A stretch of DNA of 64,000 nt, taken from assembly GCF_000018605.1 (NCBI RefSeq), contig NC_010003.1:1216501-1280500 (forward strand), written 5' to 3'. Below the pieces are notes generated by a model. That model searched no databases. It saw nothing but the letters and a program-made list of their open reading frames with translations, and was not told the origin of the DNA. Source of the DNA: Petrotoga mobilis SJ95 (GTDB lineage: Bacteria > Thermotogota > Thermotogae > Petrotogales > Petrotogaceae). Positions 17,047 to 26,345 of the stretch are shown here, piece after piece; within the stretch, counting starts at the first letter, position 1; every line of letters begins with the position of its first letter. Both the position numbers and the translations under genes were made by a program.

Positions 17047-17216
17047 GAAGAAACACCCCAGAGGGGTTCAAGGAAATAAACATCCTTAAGAGGAGGAAGC
17101 CTGTCCTCGTGGATAAATTATACAACATTCAACTAACAAAAAGCAAATCAATTTCTAAGACATAAATACTATCTAACCATTACACTATTTCAACGACAAT
17201 TAATTATGATCTAACA
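17047..17216 (-). repeat. Dispersed promoter/leader element, copy 1 (upstream of hydCBA)
   Basis: Read on the minus strand, this segment aligns over about 150 bp with 58122-58270. Shared blocks include GATCATAATTAATTGTC, TAGATAGTA, GAATGTTGTATAATTTATCC (TATAAT at 17122-17117) and, after an indel, TTTATTTCCTTGAACCCC followed by a GGGG arm. It contains a probable promoter for the hydrogenase operon. The rest of the 16773-17337 gap is AT-rich with no recognisable gene. Confidence 0.75.
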
Positions 17217-17298
17217 CGACTTTACCTATGAACTTAGTACCGGTCCTGTGGAAACAATGAAGATTGAATGTTTGTATATGGGAATAAATATCACCTCC

Positions 17299-17337
17299 AA
17301 AACTCTTAGTACTATTTAAACCATTACCTCTTGAAAA
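17299..17337 (-). pseudogene. Relic of ABC ATPase 3' end, next to thrC stop
   Basis: Read on the minus strand, AAGAGGTAATGGTTTA (16 identical bases) and the following ~23 bp match the end of the ABC ATPase gene and its downstream flank (10837-10875), about 33 of 39 positions. It starts directly after the thrC stop codon. Taken with the hom relic before the ABC operon it marks an old rearrangement. Confidence 0.55.
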
Positions 17338-18402
17338 TTACAGCCCTATCAATTTCAATATAGTTTCCATTTCTGGTTCTACTGGATTGACCTTTGGTAT
17401 CACACTTATCGCGGTATCGGGATCCTTTAATCCATGTCCCGTGAGTACCGCAACAATTTTACTTCCTTTTTTTATCTTATCCAATTTGATCATTTTTTTA
17501 ACGCCCGCTACCGAAGCTGCAGAAGCAGGTTCTGCAAACACACCTTCGAGGGATGCCAATTCTTTATACGTGTCCAAGATTTCCTCGTCGGTAACAAAAT
17601 TTATAAATCCTCCAGATTCTTTTGCAGCTTCTACGGCCTTTTCCCAATTGACCGGATTACCTATTCTTATAGCTGTTGCTACGGTTTCTGGGTTTTTTAT
17701 AACCTGATTTTTTACGATAGCAGCTGATCCTTCCGCTTCAAAACCAATCATCTTAGGTAACTTATCCGTTTTGTGATCTTTGAAGTATTCTTTGAACCCT
17801 TTCCAGTAAGCTGTGATGTTTCCCGCATTCCCCACTGGAATTGCCAATATGTCAGGAGATTTACCACCTAATTGATCACATACCTCAAAAGCAGCACTTT
17901 TTTGACCTTCTATCCTGTATGGATTAAGTGAGTTAACCAGAGTTATAGGATAGTTGTCAGCGATCTTTCTTGTAATCTCTAAGGCAACGTCAAAATTACC
18001 TTTTATCGGTATAACTATAGCCCCATGCATTAAGGCCTGAGATAATTTCCCCAAGGCGATCTTCCCTTCAGGGATTATGACCGCTGTTTTCAATCCTGCT
18101 CTACTTCCATAAGCCGCAGCAGAGGCAGAAGTGTTACCGGTAGAAGCACAGATTATTGCTTTATCACCGTTCTGCAGGGCTTTGGTTACGGCTAAACACA
18201 TTCCCCTGTCTTTAAAAGATCCCGTGGGATTAGCACCATCATATTTCAGATAAAGCTCAATATCCCACATATTACTCATTTTTTCTGCGAATATCAAAGG
18301 AGTGTTCCCTTCTTGCAACGTAATTATCTCTGTTTTCTCATCGACGGGCATGTATTCTTTATAAGCATTTATTATACCCGGCCAAAAACTAAAATTTCTC
18401 AC
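17338..18402 (-). CDS. thrC: Threonine synthase
   Basis: Converts O-phosphohomoserine to threonine with PLP. The 354-residue sequence has the PLP-Lys motif [11 protein letters not shown], substrate loop [14 protein letters not shown] and the glycine-rich phosphate-binding loop [12 protein letters not shown] 18402 is preferred over TTG 18405 since it lies six bases after GGAGG. Overlaps hom by 14 bp, so the pair is co-transcribed. No homoserine kinase is seen nearby. Confidence 0.92.
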   Translation of the reverse strand: MRNFSFWPGIINAYKEYMPVDEKTEIITLQEGNTPLIFAEKMSNMWDIELYLKYDGANPTGSFKDRGMCLAVTKALQNGDKAIICASTGNTSASAAAYGSRAGLKTAVIIPEGKIALGKLSQALMHGAIVIPIKGNFDVALEITRKIADNYPITLVNSLNPYRIEGQKSAAFEVCDQLGGKSPDILAIPVGNAGNITAYWKGFKEYFKDHKTDKLPKMIGFEAEGSAAIVKNQVIKNPETVATAIRIGNPVNWEKAVEAAKESGGFINFVTDEEILDTYKELASLEGVFAEPASAASVAGVKKMIKLDKIKKGSKIVAVLTGHGLKDPDTAISVIPKVNPVEPEMETILKLIGL

Positions 18403-19684
18403 CAAAATCCTCCACCCTTATTATATTTTTTATTTCTATCACATCCTCTAATTCGTTCAACGAATCAATTGCTTTTTTCAGTTTTCTCTCTTTGATTAGA
18501 TGCGTCTGTAAAAATATTGGCACAACAGGATTAAGTCTGTGCTTTTGAATTACAGAAGCGATGCTAACTTCGTTATCTCCAAAAACCTTTGCTATTTTCG
18601 CAAAAACACCGGGTTTGTCATTCACTCTCAATCTTATATAGAAAGAGTTTTCAATCTCATCTGTTTCAATTAACTTCAAACCGTTTAACCTTCCGGTACT
18701 ATATTCGTTTTCAATATGGTATTTAATACTCTTGGCGGCTTCCATAATATCTGCGACAACCGCGCTTGCAGTTGGCATTTCCCCGGCACCTTGTCCGTAG
18801 ATCATTATATCTCCAACGGCGTCCCCATGAATCTGTACGACGTTGTATACACCGTTGATTTTTGAAAGTGGACTACTTTTTGGAATAAAAGTTGGATGGA
18901 CCCTTATATCCAACATCTTATCTTCGTACCTTTTTCCAATAGCCAATAATTTGATAATATATCCTAATTCCTCTGCTATTTCTATGTCTTCCCTTTCTAT
19001 CTTCTCAATTCCTTCTACATGGATTGAATCAACATCTATAAAACTCTCAAACGCTAGTGAAGACAAAATATTTATTTTATATGCACTATCCAAACCGCTT
19101 ACATCAAAATATGGTTCGTTTTCTGCATAACCTAGACTTTGAGCTTCTTTTAAAGCCTCTTCAAAATTAATAGATTTTTCTGTCATTTGAGTCAAAATGT
19201 AATTTGTGGTCCCGTTTAGAATTCCATAAATTCTTTCAATTTTATTTGCAATCATGGACTCTTTCAGAGTTTTAATTATAGGGATTCCTCCACCTACGCT
19301 TCCTTCATAATACACTTTGACATTATTGTTCTTTGCTAGTTGAAATATCTCTCTACCATACTTGGCTAATATTAACTTATTGGCTGTTACAACATTTTTA
19401 TTTCGGTTGATAGCTTCTTTAATGTAATCTAATGTCGGTGTTTCTCCACCAATTAACTCCACCACGATCTGAATTTCAGGATCTTCTACGATCTCTTTAT
19501 AATCTACAGTAAGCAATGAAGCATCCACACCGTACTTTCTCATTTTGTCCTTTTCTTTCACCAAGATCTTTTTGATCTGAATTTCCTCACCTAGTTTTCT
19601 TTCTATATCTTCTTTCTTGGTTGTGAGAATATTGTACACCCCTCCTCCAACCGTACCGTACCCAAGAAGTCCGACTTTAATCAT
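18389..19684 (-). CDS. hom: Homoserine dehydrogenase with ACT domain
   Basis: Reduces aspartate semialdehyde to homoserine. The 431-residue sequence has the NAD(P)-binding [12 protein letters not shown], catalytic-domain motif [11 protein letters not shown], and a C-terminal ACT domain ([21 protein letters not shown]) for threonine feedback. ATG 19684 follows AGGGAGGGAG; the longer GTG frame from 19705 begins upstream of that site. A relic copy of this start region lies at 13296-13348. The upstream 19706-20111 gap is unusually repeat-rich and probably regulatory. Confidence 0.92.
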   Translation of the reverse strand: MIKVGLLGYGTVGGGVYNILTTKKEDIERKLGEEIQIKKILVKEKDKMRKYGVDASLLTVDYKEIVEDPEIQIVVELIGGETPTLDYIKEAINRNKNVVTANKLILAKYGREIFQLAKNNNVKVYYEGSVGGGIPIIKTLKESMIANKIERIYGILNGTTNYILTQMTEKSINFEEALKEAQSLGYAENEPYFDVSGLDSAYKINILSSLAFESFIDVDSIHVEGIEKIEREDIEIAEELGYIIKLLAIGKRYEDKMLDIRVHPTFIPKSSPLSKINGVYNVVQIHGDAVGDIMIYGQGAGEMPTASAVVADIMEAAKSIKYHIENEYSTGRLNGLKLIETDEIENSFYIRLRVNDKPGVFAKIAKVFGDNEVSIASVIQKHRLNPVVPIFLQTHLIKERKLKKAIDSLNELEDVIEIKNIIRVEDFGEKF

Positions 19685-19705
19685 TGTAACTCCCTCCCTT
19701 TTCAC

Positions 19706-20111
19706 TCATAATACCTAACCCCGGATGTTGATAGTTGAAAAAGTTATAAACTATTTTCTTGAGTTATAAAAGTGACTGTTTAAAACGTTTTTAATGGAAT
19801 GAATTCAATAATAATTTGGTTTTTCAACAATTTTATCGACATACTTTTCAACTTTCAATGTTCAAAAGTTTTTTTCCACTAAGTTTGTCGATATCTTAGT
19901 CGAAAACAGAGTTGACAATCAAAGTTATCAACATAAAATTCGATAAAATACTTTAAAATTTTTTTTGAACATTTAAGTTGATAACGAGGTTCAAAATTTT
20001 TGGCACTTTTGAACTTAAATAAAATCTCATTAACAAAGAAAAACAGAACTTTTGAACTATCAACATTACACTATCTTCACTACTATCACATAATTAAATA
20101 TAAAAACAACT
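19706..20111. promoter_or_regulatory. Repeat-rich AT intergenic region upstream of hom
   Basis: No gene seen. Six copies of a TTATCRACA-like nonamer occur in both orientations (near 19725, 19836, 19885, 19925, 19977 and 20060); the inverted pair GTTATCAAC (19924-19932) and GTTGATAAC (19977-19985) is 53 bp apart centre to centre. Several TTCAAAAG/CTTTTGAA motifs include the inverted repeat GTTCAAAA (19989-19996) with TTTTGAAC (20007-20014). It must hold the hom promoter. The nonamer is one base from the common DnaA box TTATCCACA. Confidence 0.5.
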
Positions 20112-21071
20112 TTATAAAAATTCAAACTGACTAACTTCAGATAAAGTTGGCATAGCACTCGCAGCCCCTTGTCTTGTAGCAACAATACCAGCACATTTAT
20201 TGGCAAAATCTGCATATTCAACAAGTTTTTCTAAAGAAATACTTTGAAGATCATCTTTAGAAAAATCTTTTAACTTATACAGAATACCTGCCATAAAAGA
20301 ATCTCCACAACCTACCGTTTCAACAACTTTTACTTTATAACCTGGAACTTTTCTACTCACACCATCTTTATAAACCAAGGAACCCTCACTTCCTAAAGTT
20401 ACAAACAAAATAGAACCTTCTTTGATAGAAAGTGTGCTAATAGCTTCTTCAACATCTTTTTTTTCAGTTATATAAAACAAATCATCATCGCTCATCTTCA
20501 ATATATCAACCTTTTTAATTATACTCTTCACAAGATTGTCGTAACTTTCCCTATTTTTCAACAAAGACTTTCTAACGTTAGGATCAAAAGAGGTCAATAA
20601 ACCTCGAGAGATAAAATTGTCAAACAATCTAATCAAAGTACTCGATGTAGGTTCATCTATAAGGGCTATAGAACCAAAGTGAAAGATATTAAATTTTTCA
20701 TAATCCAAATTCTCTACATCTTTTAATTTTAACTGTGTATCCGCTGCATTATCTCGATAAAACTCATACTCAGCCTTTCCTTGGGCATCAACCGCTGCAA
20801 AAGCCAAACAAGTTTTCAACCCCTCAGCCGTAAAAGAATAGTCAGTATTCACTCCATTTTCTTTCAAGTATTCAAAAAGAAATTTACCAAATTGATCCTG
20901 GGCTATCTTCGTAAAAAAAGAAACATCTGCACCCAATTTTGCAAGTCCTACAGCTACATTAAAAGGAGATCCTCCTGGTCGTTTTTCAAAAAGCTCACTT
21001 TCTCCAAGACCTTTGTTTGGAGATTTCGATATAAAATCAAAGAGAATTTCACCAGCACAGAGAATAGCCAT
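20112..21071 (-). CDS. PfkB-family sugar kinase (fructokinase-like)
   Basis: ATP-dependent phosphorylation of a sugar, probably fructose or a related ketose. The 319-residue sequence has the first PfkB signature (GGSPFNVAVGLAKLG) near residue 35 and the ATP/catalytic signature VVETVGCGDSFMAGIL near residue 250; the catalytic Asp is in GCGDS. ATG 21071 follows AGGAGGC; an in-frame ATG-less extension to 21092 overlaps the upstream gene. The neighbour upstream is an aldo/keto reductase ending 10 bp away, so the two are probably one transcript. Confidence 0.85.
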   Translation of the reverse strand: MAILCAGEILFDFISKSPNKGLGESELFEKRPGGSPFNVAVGLAKLGADVSFFTKIAQDQFGKFLFEYLKENGVNTDYSFTAEGLKTCLAFAAVDAQGKAEYEFYRDNAADTQLKLKDVENLDYEKFNIFHFGSIALIDEPTSSTLIRLFDNFISRGLLTSFDPNVRKSLLKNRESYDNLVKSIIKKVDILKMSDDDLFYITEKKDVEEAISTLSIKEGSILFVTLGSEGSLVYKDGVSRKVPGYKVKVVETVGCGDSFMAGILYKLKDFSKDDLQSISLEKLVEYADFANKCAGIVATRQGAASAMPTLSEVSQFEFL

Positions 21072-21081
21072 ATATTGCCTC

Positions 21082-22017
21082 CTATTCACCAACTATTTTT
21101 TCGATCTTTAGATAAATATCTTCGCTAAGCTCCCAACTTCCCGCTTCAATATTTTCCAAAACATGCTTCTCATCTTTTGAACCAGCGATAACTGTCGATA
21201 CTTGTTTGTGATGTGATAACCAATTTATTGCCATTTGAGACAAGGACCTTCCAATTTTATTGGCTAAAATCTTTAATTCCTCAACTTTTTCTACACTTTT
21301 GACAAAAAGCTCCCTATTTTTAAATATTTCATCCATAGCTCTAGGATCCTTCTTCGGTGGTTCATAATCCTTGGAAATCTTTCCTGTCAGCAACCCTTTG
21401 GCAAGAGGGCTGTAGGGAATCACCGTTAAATCATACTTATCAACGACTGGAAACAGCTCCTTTTCAACGTCTCTAACCAATAAGTTGTAATAATTTTGTG
21501 TGGAAACAATATCCACATACTTTATCAACGTTTCTATTTGTTGCGCACTAAAGTTAGACACACCGATGTATCTAGCTTTTTTGCTATCTAAAATCTGTTG
21601 TATCGCCTCTGCAGTTTCTTCTAATGGAGTGTTGGGATCGGGCCAATGAATTTGATATAGATCAACATAATCACATTTTAGTCTTTTCAGTGAATCATCT
21701 ATTTCTTTCAATACTCTTTCTTTTTTTAAATTATTTCTAATTCTTCCCTTTTGGTCCCATTCTAATCCGCATTTAGTAGCGATGTAAAGATCTTCTCTCT
21801 TTTTTCCTTTCAAAAATTCACCAACTATTTCTTCCGATTGACCTCGACCATATGCAGGTGCAGTATCAAAAAAGTTAACTCCATTGTCGTAAGCTAAGTT
21901 CAATATCTTAACACCGTTTTCCTTTTCAATAGGTCCCCAATTTCCGCCTAATTCCCAGGCTCCGTATCCTACAACAGATACGCTCATATCTGTCTTTCCA
22001 AACTTTTTGAACCTCAC
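21082..22017 (-). CDS. Aldo/keto reductase
   Basis: NAD(P)H-dependent carbonyl reductase of the AKR superfamily. The catalytic tetrad is visible: Asp and Tyr in FFDTAPAYGRGQSE, Lys in IATKCG, His in YQIHWPDPN; the C-terminal cofactor motif STVIAGSKDEKHVLEN is present. GTG 22017 is chosen, eight bases after AAGGAG; GTG 22026 lies in the ribosome site. Substrate unknown. Coupled with the sugar kinase, suggesting a role in sugar or polyol handling. Confidence 0.87.
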   Translation of the reverse strand: MRFKKFGKTDMSVSVVGYGAWELGGNWGPIEKENGVKILNLAYDNGVNFFDTAPAYGRGQSEEIVGEFLKGKKREDLYIATKCGLEWDQKGRIRNNLKKERVLKEIDDSLKRLKCDYVDLYQIHWPDPNTPLEETAEAIQQILDSKKARYIGVSNFSAQQIETLIKYVDIVSTQNYYNLLVRDVEKELFPVVDKYDLTVIPYSPLAKGLLTGKISKDYEPPKKDPRAMDEIFKNRELFVKSVEKVEELKILANKIGRSLSQMAINWLSHHKQVSTVIAGSKDEKHVLENIEAGSWELSEDIYLKIEKIVGE

Positions 22018-22178
22018 GAAAACCACTCCTTTTCTAATTTGATTTTTAAATCAAAAAAATTCCAGATATTCCTTGTTATTATTATAACATATAGAAAAAT
22101 TTGTTAGTTTGATAATTAGTTTCACAGATATGGTAAAATTGATTATAAAATAAAAAAATCAAAGGGAGTTCACCTATT

Positions 22179-22340
22179 TTGAAACCTAAAAGTGTTATTA
22201 TAACTATAATTTTTACTACTATCACAATTTTTGCTTTTTCGGAAAAACTTAATATCATTTTAGGCGAATATTACCCAGATGTATACGATGAACTCAGAAG
22301 TGAAAGACCATATAAAAAATCTTTTTCTCACGAAGAAAGC
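22179..22340 (+). pseudogene. HD-GYP protein remnant, 5' part (interrupted by IscB element)
   Basis: TTG 22179 follows AAAGGGAG. The first 30 codons give a signal peptide plus LNIILGEYYP, which looks like the start of a periplasmic SBP_bac_3-type sensor. Without a transition the frame continues DVYDELRSERPYKKSFSHEES, the typical C-terminal part of an HD-GYP cyclic-di-GMP phosphodiesterase domain. So the gene had probably lost its middle before or during insertion of the IscB element. The frame resumes at 23958. Confidence 0.65.
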
Positions 22341-22618
22341 GTCAACTACCCACCGTCTAAAGACGGGGGCTTGTGATGAACAAGCCTTAGTTGGCTACCC
22401 TCAGCCGTATGAAGAAACGGGCTTCCATCTCTAAAGGAAGATCATCGGGCTACGTTATATAGGTCATAACACCTTCGGATGTTTCTCCTAGTCTGTCGCT
22501 CTGTTGTTTAGCTTTAAACAATCCTGAGGGGTAGGGATAGTGAGCTAAACGTAAAAAGCCTATATAACATTGGGGAAGGAGAATAACTCCGTTAAGGAAA
22601 AAGAAACGGGCTTCCGCC
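22325..22618 (+). ncRNA. Candidate IscB omegaRNA with 5' guide
   Basis: The ~295 bp before iscB are rich in consistent helices. CAACTA (22343-22348) pairs with TAGTTG (22388-22393), enclosing two hairpins: CCGTC-TAAA-GACGG (22353-22366) and GGCTTGT-GATGA-ACAAGCC (22368-22386). CTTCC/GGAAG pairs at 22422-22440. GTTATATAGG (22454-22463) pairs over long range with CCTATATAAC (22559-22568), enclosing GTTTAGCT/AGCTAAAC. In known IscB systems the guide is the 5' end of this RNA, reading from the left flank; here that would be about 22325-22340 (TTCTCACGAAGAAAGC), in the host gene. Confidence 0.7.
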
Positions 22619-23957
22619 TATTAAGGAGGTACACTTTATGTTAGTGTACGTTTTAAACAAACATGGGGAACCTCTTATGCCTTGTAAATCTTCAAAGGCA
22701 AGAAAGCTACTTAAAGATGGTAAAGCCAAGGTTGTTAGAAAAGAACCCTTTACTATTCAACTGCTCTATGGTAGTAGCGGTTATAAACAACCTATTACTT
22801 TGGGAGTAGATGCAGGAAGTAAAACTGTAGGATTGTCTGCTACTACTAAAAAGAAAGAACTTTTTGCATCAGAAGTTGAAATAAGGGACGATATAACTAA
22901 ACTTATATCTCAAAAACGACAGTATCGTAGAGATAGACGTTTAAGAAAAACAAGGTACAGGAAACCACGCTTTTTAAATCGTGTTCACAGTAAGAACAAA
23001 GGATGGATTGCACCATCGGTAGAACATAAAATAAAATCGCACATTAAACTGATTGATCTAGTTTATCGTTTGCTTCCTATTACAAAAATTGTAGTAGAAG
23101 TTGCAAGTTTCGATATACAAAAGATTAAGAATCCTAATATTGAAGGCAAACAATACCAACAAGGTGAACAATTAGATTTTTGGAATGTAAGGGAATATGT
23201 TCTATGGAGAGATAACTATACCTGCCAACACTGCAAAGGCAAAAGTAAAGATAAAAGACTCAATGTTCACCACATCGAAAGTAGACAAATAGGTGGAAAC
23301 GCACCGAGTAATTTAATTACATTGTGTGAAACATGCCATAGAGATTATCATAATGGAAAGATTAAATTGAATTTTAAAAGAGGACAAAAGTTTAAAGATG
23401 CTACATTTATGGGTATTATGAGATGGACATTATACAATAGATTGAAAGATTTGTATTCTAACGTTCATCTAACTTACGGATATATCACTAAAAATACAAG
23501 AATACAGAACAACCTACCTAAAACACATAGAATAGACGCTTTATGTATTAGTGGTCATCCTCAAGCAAAACAATTAGATTACTATTATCACATTAAAGAA
23601 GTTAGACGACACAATAGACAAATACACAAAGCTAACATTCTAAAGGGAGGAACAAGGAAGCTTAACCAAGCACCTTATCTAGTACATGGTTTTAGATTGT
23701 TTGATAAAGTAAGATACAACGGTATCGAATGTTTCATATTTGGGAGACGTTCAACTGGATATTTTGATATAAGGAAACTTGATGGTACAGTAATTCATAG
23801 AAGTGCAAAAAGCAAAGATTTAATCCTGGTAAGCAAAGCTAAAACTTTACTATGGGAAAGGAGAGAAAATTCTGCATTCCTCTCACCGCTTCCTTATCTG
23901 CCGTAAGGCTGTGTGGCGGAAGCCCGTTTTCTAGTGAGTCTCCTGCAGATATTTTTC
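22341..23957 (+). mobile_element. IscB (IS200/IS605-type) element inserted in HD-GYP gene
   Basis: Boundaries are inferred by rejoining the host frame: ...SHEES at 22340 with MKILLEGDNRTSPEQFDPEV at 23958. The element carries the omegaRNA region and iscB and no TnpA transposase, so it would need one in trans. A 15-bp inverted repeat flanks the iscB gene: AAACGGGCTTCCGCC (22604-22618) and its complement (23915-23929); part of it also occurs at 22415-22426. Confidence 0.7.
22638..23906 (+). CDS. iscB: IscB RNA-guided nuclease
   Basis: Ancestor-type relative of Cas9 that cuts DNA guided by omegaRNA. The 422-residue protein shows all IscB parts in order: N-terminal PLMP domain (NKHGEPLMPCKSSKARKLL, residues 7-25), RuvC-I LGVDAGS (D58), Arg-rich bridge helix (residues ~90-115), RuvC-II IVVEVAS (E154), HNH domain with C196/C199, HH at 211-212 and C230/C233, RuvC-III THRIDAL (H297, D300), then a C-terminal target-adjacent-motif-interaction region. 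No residue looks lost, so it should be active. ATG 22638 follows AAGGAGG. Confidence 0.92.
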   Translation: MLVYVLNKHGEPLMPCKSSKARKLLKDGKAKVVRKEPFTIQLLYGSSGYKQPITLGVDAGSKTVGLSATTKKKELFASEVEIRDDITKLISQKRQYRRDRRLRKTRYRKPRFLNRVHSKNKGWIAPSVEHKIKSHIKLIDLVYRLLPITKIVVEVASFDIQKIKNPNIEGKQYQQGEQLDFWNVREYVLWRDNYTCQHCKGKSKDKRLNVHHIESRQIGGNAPSNLITLCETCHRDYHNGKIKLNFKRGQKFKDATFMGIMRWTLYNRLKDLYSNVHLTYGYITKNTRIQNNLPKTHRIDALCISGHPQAKQLDYYYHIKEVRRHNRQIHKANILKGGTRKLNQAPYLVHGFRLFDKVRYNGIECFIFGRRSTGYFDIRKLDGTVIHRSAKSKDLILVSKAKTLLWERRENSAFLSPLPYLP

Positions 23958-24065
23958 ATGAAAATATTATTAGAAGGAGACAACCGAACTTCTCCAGAGC
24001 AATTCGACCCTGAAGTATTAAAAGTGTTTGTCAAGATCGCAGAAAAGTTTAAAAATATGTATTAA
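23958..24065 (+). pseudogene. HD-GYP protein remnant, 3' part
   Basis: Encodes MKILLEGDNRTSPEQFDPEV, then LKVFVKIAEKFKNMY and a stop, the usual end of HD-GYP phosphodiesterase/response-regulator domains. Joined to the 22179-22340 part it restores a normal HD-GYP tail. Confidence 0.65.
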
Positions 24066-24160
24066 AATAATTACACAAACGTTAAAGAAGCAGCAAAAAC
24101 GAGCATTTTGGAGAAAAAACGAGAAAAAAAGAGATTTAGCCTTCTAATCGAAAATAATCT

Positions 24161-24200
24161 CCGATAATCGTCTTTAATCACCCATAATCGTCTTTTTTGA
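24161..24200 (+). repeat. Direct repeat ATAATCGTCTTT upstream of groESL
   Basis: Two copies of ATAATCGTCTTT about 20 bp apart lie just upstream of the groES promoter, plus looser TAATC motifs before them. It could be an activator site. The surrounding 24066-24203 gap is otherwise featureless. Confidence 0.3.
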
Positions 24201-24203
24201 CTC

Positions 24204-24232
24204 TTGATACTTTTACCAATATGTGTTATGAT
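24204..24232 (+). promoter_or_regulatory. groESL promoter
   Basis: TTGATA (24204-24209) and TATGAT (24227-24232) with a 17-bp spacer, followed directly by a CIRCE operator. Confidence 0.75.
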
Positions 24233-24243
24233 ACATATGAAAA

Positions 24244-24270
24244 TTAGCACTCTTAATATTTGATTGCTAA
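24244..24270 (+). promoter_or_regulatory. CIRCE operator (HrcA site) of groESL
   Basis: TTAGCACTC, nine bases, GATTGCTAA: the CIRCE inverted repeat with one mismatch in the right arm (consensus GAGTGCTAA). It overlaps the expected transcription start, so HrcA should repress groESL until heat shock. Confidence 0.85.
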
Positions 24271-24328
24271 AAAACAAAAATAAAAAATTGAAATAAAATA
24301 ATTAAAATAAAAAAGGGGGTATCATCAC

Positions 24329-24598
24329 ATGACAGTGAAACCATTAGGAAACAGGCTACTCATTAAACCCATTACTGAAGAAAGAAAAACTGAAGGTGGT
24401 ATAGTACTACCAGATTCAGCAAAAGAAAAACCTCAAAAGGCAGAAGTTAAAGAAGTTGGGAAACTAGATGAAGATTATGATTTAAAAGTGGGAGACAAGG
24501 TAATCTTTTCTAAATATGCAGGAACTGAAATCAAGATAGATGATGAGGATTATATCATCATTGATGTGGAAGACGTACTAGCAAAAGTAGAAGACTAA
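24329..24598 (+). CDS. groES: Co-chaperonin GroES
   Basis: The 89-residue lid subunit of the GroEL/GroES folding machine. The family opening ([13 protein letters not shown]) and mobile loop ([17 protein letters not shown]) are present. ATG 24329 follows AAAAAGGGGGT. Heat-inducible through the CIRCE site. groEL follows 23 bp later. Confidence 0.95.
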   Translation: MTVKPLGNRLLIKPITEERKTEGGIVLPDSAKEKPQKAEVKEVGKLDEDYDLKVGDKVIFSKYAGTEIKIDDEDYIIIDVEDVLAKVED

Positions 24599-24615
24599 AA
24601 AACAGGAGGTGTTGA

Positions 24616-26244
<1,629 letters not shown>

Positions 26245-26267
26245 ATTTAGACAGTAATAAAAACAAG

Positions 26268-26295
26268 CGTGCCATTGAATATGGCACGTTTTTTT
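26268..26295 (+). terminator. groESL terminator
   Basis: CGTGCCAT-TGAAT-ATGGCACG, a perfect 8-bp stem, then seven T. Confidence 0.9.
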
Positions 26296-26345
26296 ATGGT
26301 ATAATAAAATAGTATGTTTCACTAACAAAAAACGAGGTGAAAAAT

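Noticed and set aside
24071-24277. Minus-strand 68-codon frame upstream of groES
   Set aside because: No ribosome site, no recognisable protein; it overlaps the groESL promoter and CIRCE site.
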